DNA of 55,492 nucleotides. Origin: JBKBIP01 sp046297495. GTDB lineage: Bacteria > Planctomycetota > Planctomycetia > Gemmatales > Gemmataceae. This document shows positions 1 through 7,733 of the stretch, one piece after another (positions within the stretch are counted from its first letter, which is position 1; each line of letters begins with the position of its first letter). Below the pieces are notes generated by a model. That model was not told the origin of the DNA. It ran no database searches and saw only the letters and a list, made by a program, of their open reading frames with translations. A program made the translations under genes and the position numbers. Location: the NCBI GenBank assembly GCA_046297495.1, contig JBKBIP010000034.1, forward strand, positions 1 through 55,492. The letters are read 5' to 3'.

Positions 1-506
1 AAAGCCTGTGGAATTCTCCCGGATCCCATTTCTTGGTGGAATGCGGGAGAATTCCGATTTTGCTCTTTCGAGCCATCATAAATAGAGCGAAGGGTTATCG
101 GATGGGTTTCCTGACGCCACCGATGGATAGGGGCCTCATGCTCAAAATTTCTTCGCGCGGGTGATTGATAGCGCATGCCTCATGCCGAAAAATTTTCCAC
201 AATGGGCAAAATTTACTTGCATTCCCATGGAGTCATCATCCATACTTATTAGCACGGTTACTAATCGTATAAGATGCTTAAAGTTCCCCCATTCTGAGGG
301 AATTTGCTCAAAGAGTAGCCCATTCTGTTCGCACGTTCTTCTGAATTCTTAGAAGGTACTCGCGCCGTTCCAACGGAACGTATTGGTCAATAGCGTGCTC
401 GCTCCGCCCCTTACGTAAAAGACCCGATTATCAGGGTCAGATGCCGGTGTCATGGACCGCGCTGGGCTTGGCCCCCTATCTGTCCGTCGAGCGGAGGTAT
501 GATTTC
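1..506. other. Gene-free 5' flank with a palindrome
   Basis: No convincing gene is present before the surface-protein gene that starts at 507. The stretch is visibly less GC-rich than the rest of the window. It contains a perfect 12-bp inverted repeat near its left edge (listed separately) and a small hairpin at 366-380 (CGTTCC/GGAACG with a 3-nt loop). A 63-codon open frame at 161-352 has no ribosome site, unusual composition and no family resemblance, so I do not call it. The promoter for the downstream gene should lie here, but no clear -35/-10 pair stands out. Confidence 0.6.
10..55. repeat. 12-bp perfect inverted repeat
   Basis: GGAATTCTCCCG at 10-21 is the exact reverse complement of CGGGAGAATTCC at 44-55, with a 22-nt spacer that can pair further (CCCATT against GGAATG, imperfect). 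No T-run follows, so it is not a standard intrinsic terminator. The gene to its left lies outside the window, so its role (terminator, dispersed repeat, or remnant) cannot be decided here. Confidence 0.6.
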
Positions 507-3500
507 ATGCAACTCTCCTGGTTGCGCCGATTGATCAACAACACATTCTTCTGCCCACGTCGTTCACCGCCACGCCGCGACGCGCGGCGCTATTTTCGGA
601 GACTGGAACTCGAACGTTTGGAAGATCGCCTAGCGCCGGCCACGGCGATTTGGACCGGTGCCGCCGGGGATGGACTCTGGACGACGGCGGCCAATTGGAA
701 CGGCGGCGTTGCTCCCGTGGCCGGGGACGATCTGATCTTTCCCGATGGCGCCGCCACGCTCACCGTGACGAACGATTTCACTGTGGGCACGACCTTCAGC
801 ACCATCACCATCAACGGCGGCGACTACACGCTGAACGGCAACGCTCTTTTCCTTTCCGGCGGGCGCATTTCTTCCTCCGCGACCACGGTCAACGTCACGA
901 ATACCATCAATCTCACCATTTTGGCGAACAATCCGCTCACCATCAAAAATGTGTACCCCACGACCCATTTTGTCTTCAACGGCCCCATTGACATGGGCGC
1001 CCACACCATGACACTAGGTGGGACAGGAGACATTCGCTTGTTCGGCGTCATCTCCGGCACCAACGCCACGGCGATTGTCAAGCAGGGCATCGGTTTGACC
1101 TGGATCACCGGCAACAACACGTTCAGCGGCACTGTATTCGTCAATGAAGGTATCTTGGTGGCTCAAGGGAACGCCTTGGGTTCCGCGCTCTCGGGCACGG
1201 TTGTCGCCGACGGCGCTAGTTTGGGGACCAACGGCACGCTCAACCTGGAACCTGTCACGGTGACCGGAGCCGGTTACGGCGGCAACGGCGCGTTCGGTAT
1301 CCTGCCTAACACGCATGGCTTGGCGTTTGGCACCGGCACGTTCACGGGAAACCTGAATATGGTGGGCGACACGATCATTAATGTGCGGGCCGGTACGACC
1401 TTGACCATGTCGGGTACCTTGAGCGGCAACGCCAATCTGATCGTGCAGGATCGTGGCTTCCTCAATTTCAGCAATGCCATGACCTACACCGGCGATACCA
1501 TCATCAACGGCGGCCGCATTCAGCTGTCGGGCAATAGCGGCGCGGTCACGGCCACGCCAAACATCCATGTGAACTTGGGCGGGTCGCTGTTCATCGATAA
1601 TAACGCCGGTCCCAACCCCGCCCCCAATCGCATCCCCGACAACACCGACATTTACCTCAATGACGGTAGTACCATCTTTTATCAAATCAACAACGCGGCG
1701 GGGCGCATTCAGGAAGAACGGGTAGGCAACATTATTGTCGGCCTTGGCACCAATCGCATCCAGATCACACCTGCCAACCAAGGCCTGCCGGCCCAGAGTA
1801 CGTTGTACGCCAAATCGCTGCAGCGCACCGGGCCAGGGGCGGTTCTGGTGTTCGACTCCAAGACGGGGGCCGCGACGCGCGACTTGGGAACGGCCAGCAA
1901 CCAGATATTGTTCGACACCGCTCCCGCGCTCACCAATGGCATCATTCCCTGGGCCATCGTCGCCAACTTCACCGCCGGTAATCTCTTTCCGGCCTCGTAT
2001 GATCCGGTGGTGGGCATTCGTTCCGCCAACAACTTACCAACAGTGGATGTCAGTACGCCGTCTGGCGGCGCGCTGCCGGGGGGGCCGTTGTGGGTCTCGG
2101 TCGCCAACCAGACCGAGTTCGACAATCTGGTGACGGATTCCGACACGGGCACCGCACGCGACACGAGCCAAGTCAATCTCCAAATCGCGGGGACCGGCTC
2201 CATCAACCTGGGAACGGCCAATCGCACCTTCAACTCCGTCACCGTTCGCGTCACCGGCACCGCCGACCGCACTCTCGAATTGAATGGCCGGACGCTGGCC
2301 ATCGTTGGCACGGAAACGGGTGGGCCGGCGCGCGGCTTATTGTTGACCACCGCGACCGTTGATAACGCGGATACGCGCATCATCGACAGCGCAGGTGGGG
2401 GCGCGATCCTGTTCGGCGCGACCGGCGAAGGGATCATCAACTTCAACAATTTCGGCGCCCAAGCCGGCGGCGTCAATCCCACCAATAATTTCACGGAAAT
2501 CCGCGCCCCCATCGCCTCGGCGCAGAATCTGACTTTGACGTCAAGTCATCAAATTACTACTGCCGAGAATACCTTATTGCTCTCCGGCACGGATCAACCG
2601 AACACCTATGCGGGACCGACGTTCATCAATCAAGGGACCGTGCTGCTACGCAAGGGGGGAACCAACCGCATCGCGATTCCTAGCGGTGTGCTGGTGGGGT
2701 CCAATGGCGCCAGCACCGTGGGCTTGGGCAACAACGCCATCCTACGTCCCGCTGGGTTTGACAATCAAATTGCTCCCACCAGCACGGTAATCGTGTCCAA
2801 CACGGGTCGATTGGACCTGCAAACGGATAATCGCGCCGAAACCGTCGCCAACGTGGTCGCCACCACCGGTTTTATCGTACCGGGGGGCAATGGTCATGTC
2901 TCGGCGGGGAACACCACGGGCGGGTTGACCGTGACAAACAGCTTCACCGTGCAAAATGCCAACGCCACCTTGAGGGGCGAGGAAGTCGTTCTGCCAGCCC
3001 GCATGGGGGGCCGTATTCTGATTTCCTCCACCACCAATTTCTTCGTCGATGACACCCCCGCGCTGTATGACCTGGACGTGATTGGCCCGGGATTGATTAG
3101 CACGGGCGTCTTGAACAAGTCCGGCGGCGGCGTCATGGTCTTGCGCAGCACGACCGCCAACGCCTACCAGTTTCCCGGCGGGATTAACATCTTCGCGGGC
3201 ATCCTCTCCGTTGACACCAACGTCACCATCAACGCCACCGTCAACGTGCTCCCCGGCGCCAGCCTTCAAGGGGGTCGGATCAGCGCCACGCCCGGTTCGG
3301 TGCTCAACATCAATTCCTTGGGCATCATCCAGCCAGGCCAAGTCAACGGGGTCCTGGGTGTTCCCGGCACGGGCACCCCTTATGCCATCAATTCCCTGGA
3401 TGGCATGGGCATCTTACGCGGCACCAACATCGACCTGAGCCAATCTGTGCTGGGAATCCAGGTGAAAAACCTGCTCACGCCCGGAATTGATTTTGATCAA

Positions 3501-4691
3501 CTGCAAGCCACTGGCACGTTGACGTTAGGCCCGAATTCAACCTTAGTGGTGAACTTGTTGGGACTGCAAGACGTCACCAATGCCCAAATTCCGATTGCCA
3601 CCGCGACATCAATTAGTGATATTTTTGGCAACATTTTTGTAGTTAATAATCCCAACAACTACTTGGTATTCGCCACCTATACGAATTCCACCGTCTTTTT
3701 GAACATCCAGCGCACGGATGTCCCCGCGACCATCAACGACGTTTTTGTGACAGCGCCGGGCGTCGGCATAGCGGGGCCGGTGCGCGTGTTTGACACGCGC
3801 ATGGGCGTCGAATTGTGGAATTTCACGCCGTTCCCCGGCTTCTTCGGCGAAATCCGCGTGGCGGTGGCGGATGTCAACAATGACTTGGTCCAGGATGTGA
3901 TCGTGGCGGCGGGACCTGGCGGCGGGCCGCATGTCAAGGTCTATGACGGCCGCACCGGCCAGGTGATGAATGGGCCGTTGGGTAGTTTCTTCGCGTACGC
4001 GCCCAGCTTCACCGGCGGCGTGTTCGTGGCGGCGGGGGATGTCAACGACGACGGTTTCGCGGACATCATCACCGGCGCCGGTGCGGGCGGGGGGCCGCAT
4101 GTCAAGGTGTTCAGCGGCGCCACGGGGGCCGTCTTGCACAGCTTCTTCGCTTATACTCCCGGCTTCACCGGCGGTGTCCGCGTGGCGGCGGGCAACGTCA
4201 ACGGCGACCTCTTCACCGATATTATCACCGGCCCGGGCGCGGGGGGCGGGCCGCATGTCAAGGTGTTCAGCGGCCAAGACCTTACCGTCTTGCGCAGCTT
4301 CTTCGCTTACAACTCGGCCTTCACCGGCGGCATCTTCGTGGCGAGTGGCAATCTCAACGGCGATGCCTTCGACGACATCGTGACCGGCGTTGGTAGCAAC
4401 GGCGCGCCCCACGTGCGCGCTTTCAGCGGGGCGAATACTTCGGTTGTCCTGGCCAATTTCTTCGCCTATAACCCCGGCTTCACGGGCGGCGTGCGCGTCG
4501 CCGTCGCCGACCGTACCGGCGACCGTCTTGGTGAAATCATCACGGCACCAGGACCGGGTATCGGTCCCTTGGTTCGTTTCGTTGATGCTTCCGTGATACC
4601 AGCCGTATTGATCGACGAATTCTTTGCCTACAACACAGGCTTCCCCTTCGGTGTGTTCGTCGGCGGTGGCCGCACGCGCTTCTTCTCGTAA
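507..4691 (+). CDS. Giant surface protein: autotransporter-associated repeats plus FG-GAP repeats
   Basis: A 1394-residue protein, probably exported and displayed at the cell surface. The start at 507 is preferred over an in-frame ATG at 441 because GGAGG (493-497) sits 9 nt before it. The basic N-terminus carries LERLEDRLAP (residues 35-44), a motif common at the N-termini of large planctomycete exported proteins; no classical signal peptide is obvious. Residues about 46-1080 are Gly/Thr/Asn-rich with repeated patterns such as NNTFSGTVFVNEGIL, typical of autotransporter-associated beta-strand repeats, which form a right-handed beta-helix. Residues about 1085-1394 hold five to six FG-GAP/VCBS-like repeats, each with a D-x-N-x-D-type loop (DVNDDGFAD, NVNGDLFTD) suggesting calcium binding. 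No C-terminal beta-barrel translocator is visible, so it is not a classical autotransporter. Function is likely adhesion or cell-wall structure; this is inference. Confidence 0.85.
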   Translation: MQLSWLRRLINNTFFCPRRSPPRRDARRYFRRLELERLEDRLAPATAIWTGAAGDGLWTTAANWNGGVAPVAGDDLIFPDGAATLTVTNDFTVGTTFSTITINGGDYTLNGNALFLSGGRISSSATTVNVTNTINLTILANNPLTIKNVYPTTHFVFNGPIDMGAHTMTLGGTGDIRLFGVISGTNATAIVKQGIGLTWITGNNTFSGTVFVNEGILVAQGNALGSALSGTVVADGASLGTNGTLNLEPVTVTGAGYGGNGAFGILPNTHGLAFGTGTFTGNLNMVGDTIINVRAGTTLTMSGTLSGNANLIVQDRGFLNFSNAMTYTGDTIINGGRIQLSGNSGAVTATPNIHVNLGGSLFIDNNAGPNPAPNRIPDNTDIYLNDGSTIFYQINNAAGRIQEERVGNIIVGLGTNRIQITPANQGLPAQSTLYAKSLQRTGPGAVLVFDSKTGAATRDLGTASNQILFDTAPALTNGIIPWAIVANFTAGNLFPASYDPVVGIRSANNLPTVDVSTPSGGALPGGPLWVSVANQTEFDNLVTDSDTGTARDTSQVNLQIAGTGSINLGTANRTFNSVTVRVTGTADRTLELNGRTLAIVGTETGGPARGLLLTTATVDNADTRIIDSAGGGAILFGATGEGIINFNNFGAQAGGVNPTNNFTEIRAPIASAQNLTLTSSHQITTAENTLLLSGTDQPNTYAGPTFINQGTVLLRKGGTNRIAIPSGVLVGSNGASTVGLGNNAILRPAGFDNQIAPTSTVIVSNTGRLDLQTDNRAETVANVVATTGFIVPGGNGHVSAGNTTGGLTVTNSFTVQNANATLRGEEVVLPARMGGRILISSTTNFFVDDTPALYDLDVIGPGLISTGVLNKSGGGVMVLRSTTANAYQFPGGINIFAGILSVDTNVTINATVNVLPGASLQGGRISATPGSVLNINSLGIIQPGQVNGVLGVPGTGTPYAINSLDGMGILRGTNIDLSQSVLGIQVKNLLTPGIDFDQLQATGTLTLGPNSTLVVNLLGLQDVTNAQIPIATATSISDIFGNIFVVNNPNNYLVFATYTNSTVFLNIQRTDVPATINDVFVTAPGVGIAGPVRVFDTRMGVELWNFTPFPGFFGEIRVAVADVNNDLVQDVIVAAGPGGGPHVKVYDGRTGQVMNGPLGSFFAYAPSFTGGVFVAAGDVNDDGFADIITGAGAGGGPHVKVFSGATGAVLHSFFAYTPGFTGGVRVAAGNVNGDLFTDIITGPGAGGGPHVKVFSGQDLTVLRSFFAYNSAFTGGIFVASGNLNGDAFDDIVTGVGSNGAPHVRAFSGANTSVVLANFFAYNPGFTGGVRVAVADRTGDRLGEIITAPGPGIGPLVRFVDASVIPAVLIDEFFAYNTGFPFGVFVGGGRTRFFS
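3770..4660 (+). repeat. In-gene tandem repeats encoding FG-GAP blades
   Basis: Near-identical DNA blocks recur about every 155-170 nt. The core GGGCCGCATGTCAAGGT occurs near 3926, 4096 and 4250, with a diverged copy near 4408. They encode GGGPHVKVFSG-type segments of successive FG-GAP repeats. High DNA identity between copies suggests recent duplication or gene conversion inside the gene. Confidence 0.8.
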
Positions 4692-4702
4692 CGCGCCACG
4701 GT

Positions 4703-4735
4703 CCGCGTGCCCGACGCAGCGAGTCAGGCACGCGG
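4703..4735. terminator. Hairpin between convergent genes
   Basis: CCGCGTGCC (4703-4711) pairs exactly with GGCACGCGG (4727-4735) around a 15-nt loop. It lies between the stop codons of two convergent genes, where a bidirectional transcription terminator is expected. There is no T-run on either side, so it would have to work as a structure-only or Rho-assisted stop. Confidence 0.4.
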
Positions 4736-4778
4736 CCTCGATGGCATGAACGCCAGCCATGTCCAGCTTGACATGTCC

Positions 4779-6002
4779 TTAGCCCTTGACGAACCAAGTT
4801 TTCGCGTAAGGATCGGTTTTGAAGAACTTCAAGAGCTGCTCCGCGACTTTGCGGCGTCCACTCTGACTTGGATGCACGCCATCGCCGGTGAAGTCGTCGC
4901 GCTCCCAGATCAAGCCGTCGCTCTGGCGCGGCGTGGTGCCATCCGCCCACAAGTACGGCCCCCACAGTAGCAACGGGGCCTTCACTTCGCCGCGCTGGGC
5001 GTCATAATTCAGCCCTGGCGCCCCTTTGATTTGATCCTGAATCAACCAGCGCACGACGAACGCGCTTTCGTAGGCATACGGTTCGGGATTCAGCGACCCT
5101 CTGGCATGGCCCGCGTAGATGCGGCTGGACAGATAGGCGACGCGCAGATTCGGAAAGCGTTTCTTGGCATGGTGCAACACGGCTTGGGTATCTTGTTGAA
5201 GCTTCTTGCCGTGCTGGCGCAGGTTGCCGGACGGCCCTTTGTTGGCGAGCTTGATCCAGGCCACTTGTACTTGCTCTGGCGCCACCTTGGCGGCCGTCAG
5301 CCGGCGCAGCGCTTCGTCCCAGGGCCGGCCTTGGGGATCGGCCCATTCCGCCATCGCCTGGCCGCCCTGAGCGCAATCGACGATGGTGAGTTTCGGGGAC
5401 TTATCGCTGTCGGTATCGGCGATGGCTTTGAACATGGAGAACTCTTGCGTGGCATTAGACATGCTGATGGATACCAGCACGATTCGACCATTGGGATCGG
5501 GCTTGCCGTTTTCGTCGCGGGGGACGATTTGCTCGGTGACCGCGCGGGCCGCCGACTTATGGGCCTCCGGCGGTTCATTCTGGCCGCCGCCGTACAGGCC
5601 GCCGTCTTCGCCTTGATATTGGTCCTTGGCGGTCATCTCCGTGAGCGGCTTGAGACCGATGGTGGCTTTCCCATCTTGGGTAGGCGCGTCGGCGCCGGCC
5701 TGTCCTCCTAGTCGGATCGCGCGAATTTCCGGCCCCCCCGTGCCCCGTTCGACCGTGACCGTGACGACGGCCCCCTCCTTCAGCTCCGGTGAACGCAGCC
5801 CCCCTTCCAGCTCTTTGCCCGCCTTGTCCAAGACTTTCACATCCTTGGCGAGATTCACCACGCGCTCTTGGCCGCGCGCCTGAATGTGTAAGACTCCTTT
5901 GTCGGCATCGACTTTGCGAATCGTGCCCACGGCATCGAACGCCAGCAACCCGCCAGCCAGTAACAAGATGCCAATGACCGCGCCGGTGATGATACGCGAC
6001 AT
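4779..6002 (-). CDS. Exported SGNH/GDSL-hydrolase-like protein
   Basis: 407 residues. The N-terminus (MSRIITGAVIGILLLAGG) is a signal peptide or membrane anchor. Residues about 22-105 (FDAVGTIRKVDADKG...) look like a small beta-rich domain of OB type. From about 170 the sequence resembles SGNH-type esterases: an LVSISMSNATQEF segment at the place of the first SGNH block, a VDCAQGG segment, and a C-terminal GDGVHPSQSGRRKVAEQLL that fits the catalytic Asp-x-x-His block (D and H of DGVHPS). The usual GDS serine block is not canonical (SISMSN), so activity is uncertain. GAGGGA lies about 7 nt before the start. It follows the Tat oxidoreductase gene on the same strand (118-nt gap) and may be co-transcribed. 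Substrate unknown. Confidence 0.75.
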   Translation of the reverse strand: MSRIITGAVIGILLLAGGLLAFDAVGTIRKVDADKGVLHIQARGQERVVNLAKDVKVLDKAGKELEGGLRSPELKEGAVVTVTVERGTGGPEIRAIRLGGQAGADAPTQDGKATIGLKPLTEMTAKDQYQGEDGGLYGGGQNEPPEAHKSAARAVTEQIVPRDENGKPDPNGRIVLVSISMSNATQEFSMFKAIADTDSDKSPKLTIVDCAQGGQAMAEWADPQGRPWDEALRRLTAAKVAPEQVQVAWIKLANKGPSGNLRQHGKKLQQDTQAVLHHAKKRFPNLRVAYLSSRIYAGHARGSLNPEPYAYESAFVVRWLIQDQIKGAPGLNYDAQRGEVKAPLLLWGPYLWADGTTPRQSDGLIWERDDFTGDGVHPSQSGRRKVAEQLLKFFKTDPYAKTWFVKG

Positions 6003-6120
6003 GGTATGTCCCTCAGTTGATCTAGTGTATCGTGATGACCATGTGGTCCCTGATCATTTAACCCCATTCGGTCGATGATGGACCAGGCACCGAAGGGTCG
6101 TGACGCTTTTTCCGGTATGC

Positions 6121-7332
6121 TCACTTCGCCCGGACGTGATCCTGCCATTTCGCCAGCCCCCCGCCGCGCAAGGCGAGGTTGGCCAGGTGCGCGGCGGCGG
6201 CGGCACGGACCCCTTCCTCGGCGGGACAGGCGGGCGTCTGGCGGGAACGCATGCACTCTACCCAATTTTGTAGGTGGTACAATTCACCATCCACTTCCTG
6301 AAAGAAATCTTGCCCGCGTTCTCCCTTGCCGTCGATGCGCGTGCGCGGCTTGACGCCGTTATCGAGTTCGGGGTGCAACTCATATCGGCCCCGGTCCACG
6401 TACAAGGTCGCGTGTTCCCCCATGATCTCCAGCATGGCGCGGTTGCGGCGATTGACGAAAGTGCCTTCAAAGTAGGCTTGCAGTTGATTCTTTGGATAGT
6501 GCAGCAAAGTTTGCACGGTGTCAGGAGTTTGCCACAAGTTCTTGGTGCGGAAGTGATCGCCGATGCTCAGGGCGGTGGCGGGATGATCCATGTCGAGCAT
6601 CCAATAAGCAGTGTCGATCCAGTGTACCATTAGATCGGTGAAGATGCCGCCGCCGAAATCCCAGAACCAGCGCCAGTTGCGAAAGCGGTAGGCATCGAAC
6701 GGCTGCTCCGGGGCGTTGCCGAGAAATTTCTTCCAATCGACCGTTTGCGGGTCGATGGCCAGCTTGCCGGAATCCCAGCGCGGCCGATTGCGGTTCCAGG
6801 TCAGATGAATCTTATGGATGCGGCCCAGCTGTCCCGATTGGACAATCGCGCGCGCTTCGATCAAGTGCGGCATACTGCGCTGCTGCGTGCCGACTTGGAC
6901 AATACGTTTGTTACGGTTCTGAGCCGCGATGACCTTGTCTCCTTCGGACAGGTCGTGGGTCAGCGGTTTCTCGACATACACATCCTTACCGGCGTCGCAG
7001 GCATCCACGGTCATGGGAACGTGCCAGTGATCGGGGCTGCCAATCAGCACGGCGTCGATGTCCTTGCGGTCGAGCAGGGCGCGATAATCCTTGACGGCCA
7101 CCGCGTTCTTGTCGGCCAGCTCCTTGCCCAGATGCAGATGCTGATCCCAGACATCGCAGACGGCGACCATTTTGACTCCTTTGATCTGGTTCAGGCTCTG
7201 CATCAACCGCCGGCACCGCCCCCCCGTGCCGATGCAGGCGACGGTGATGGTGTCATTGGCGGAAGCTGGTCGCACGGCGGCATGGCTCGCGGCGAGCGCG
7301 GCGGTGCTGGCCAAGAAATGGCGGCGGTGCAT
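6121..7332 (-). CDS. Tat-exported Gfo/Idh/MocA-family oxidoreductase
   Basis: 403 residues. The N-terminus MHRRHFLASTAALAASHA has the twin-arginine pattern and an Ala-rich hydrophobic stretch ending near PASA, so the enzyme should be exported folded with its cofactor. The Rossmann dinucleotide site is the GTGGRCRRL segment (about residues 36-44), and EKPLTH (about residue 121) is the family's conserved EKP motif contacting the nicotinamide side. The C-terminal half has the alpha/beta sheet domain typical of the family. Planctomycetes carry very many such enzymes, thought to act on sugars or polyols; the substrate here cannot be read from sequence. GAGGAG lies about 8 nt upstream of the start. 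An inverted repeat of a family found elsewhere in the window lies just upstream (7364-7399). Confidence 0.9.
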   Translation of the reverse strand: MHRRHFLASTAALAASHAAVRPASANDTITVACIGTGGRCRRLMQSLNQIKGVKMVAVCDVWDQHLHLGKELADKNAVAVKDYRALLDRKDIDAVLIGSPDHWHVPMTVDACDAGKDVYVEKPLTHDLSEGDKVIAAQNRNKRIVQVGTQQRSMPHLIEARAIVQSGQLGRIHKIHLTWNRNRPRWDSGKLAIDPQTVDWKKFLGNAPEQPFDAYRFRNWRWFWDFGGGIFTDLMVHWIDTAYWMLDMDHPATALSIGDHFRTKNLWQTPDTVQTLLHYPKNQLQAYFEGTFVNRRNRAMLEIMGEHATLYVDRGRYELHPELDNGVKPRTRIDGKGERGQDFFQEVDGELYHLQNWVECMRSRQTPACPAEEGVRAAAAAHLANLALRGGGLAKWQDHVRAK

Positions 7333-7363
7333 GATCGGGTTCTCCTCGACAGTTCAGATGAAT

Positions 7364-7399
7364 CGTTTTGCGCACGGAATCGACAGCGTGCGCGAAACG
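7364..7399. repeat. CGTTTCGCGC-type inverted repeat, copy A
   Basis: CGTTTTGCGCACG (7364-7376) pairs with CGTGCGCGAAACG (7387-7399). There is one mismatch, which would be a G-U wobble in one RNA strand, and the spacer is 10 nt. It lies just upstream of the first Gfo/Idh/MocA gene. Related repeats occur at 17141-17194, 42727-42762 and 49587-49626. Confidence 0.65.
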
Positions 7400-7671
7400 C
7401 CGCGAATCGCCCCAGGTGGTCGCGGATGATGAATCTCTCTTCCTCGGTCACCAAACCAAGCTAGGTAGTAAGCCAATTTCAATGATATAATGAAAGTAAA
7501 GATATGGCTTCTTCGGACCACTCCATCCTTGCCTGCCAAATTGACTGTTTTATTGTTCCATTCCACCCCACCCCCCCCTTTACCCCAACTATGCCCACAA
7601 ACATGATATGAAACATTTAATCGTGTATGGGAATAGTCTGAGGTTATATACCTTTGTGGGTTGAGATTGTC

Positions 7672-7721
7672 TAAAAAAACATTGGGGGGGCCGGCTGGGG
7701 CAGGTACGCCAGCAGGCTCGG
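7672..7721 (-). terminator. Possible terminator of the five-gene cluster
   Basis: Read on the minus strand just after the PPC gene stop, an imperfect GC-rich hairpin (GCTGG/CCAGC core with GCCG/CGGC outer pairs, 7691-7721) is followed by six C residues and then seven T residues (complement of the A-run 7673-7679). The stem is imperfect and the C run separates it from the T-run, so this is tentative. Confidence 0.3.
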
Positions 7722-7733
7722 CAAATCCCTGTC

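Larger units (their letters stand above)
7333..7733. other. 400-bp intergenic region with hairpin and AT-rich core
   Basis: This gap separates the 3' end of the PPC-protein gene (ends at 7734, minus strand) from the start of the oxidoreductase gene (7332, minus strand). It holds an inverted repeat at 7364-7399, an AT-rich centre around 7450-7560 (including a plus-strand TATAAT near 7485), long C and A runs, and a possible terminator at 7672-7721. The oxidoreductase promoter should lie here, but no convincing minus-strand -35/-10 pair was found. No gene is supported. Confidence 0.6.

Noticed and set aside
161..352. 63-codon open frame in the left flank
   Set aside because: No ribosome site, Cys/Ser/Pro-rich composition unlike the genes here, no recognisable domain.
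3926..4430. Regularly spaced DNA repeats that could suggest a CRISPR-like array
   Set aside because: The repeats are in frame inside a gene and encode FG-GAP blades with related, not unique, spacers.
3609..4760. 383-codon open frame antisense to the surface-protein gene
   Set aside because: It mirrors the FG-GAP DNA repeats; His/Ala/Gly/Arg-rich translation is the usual antisense shadow of a GC-rich gene.
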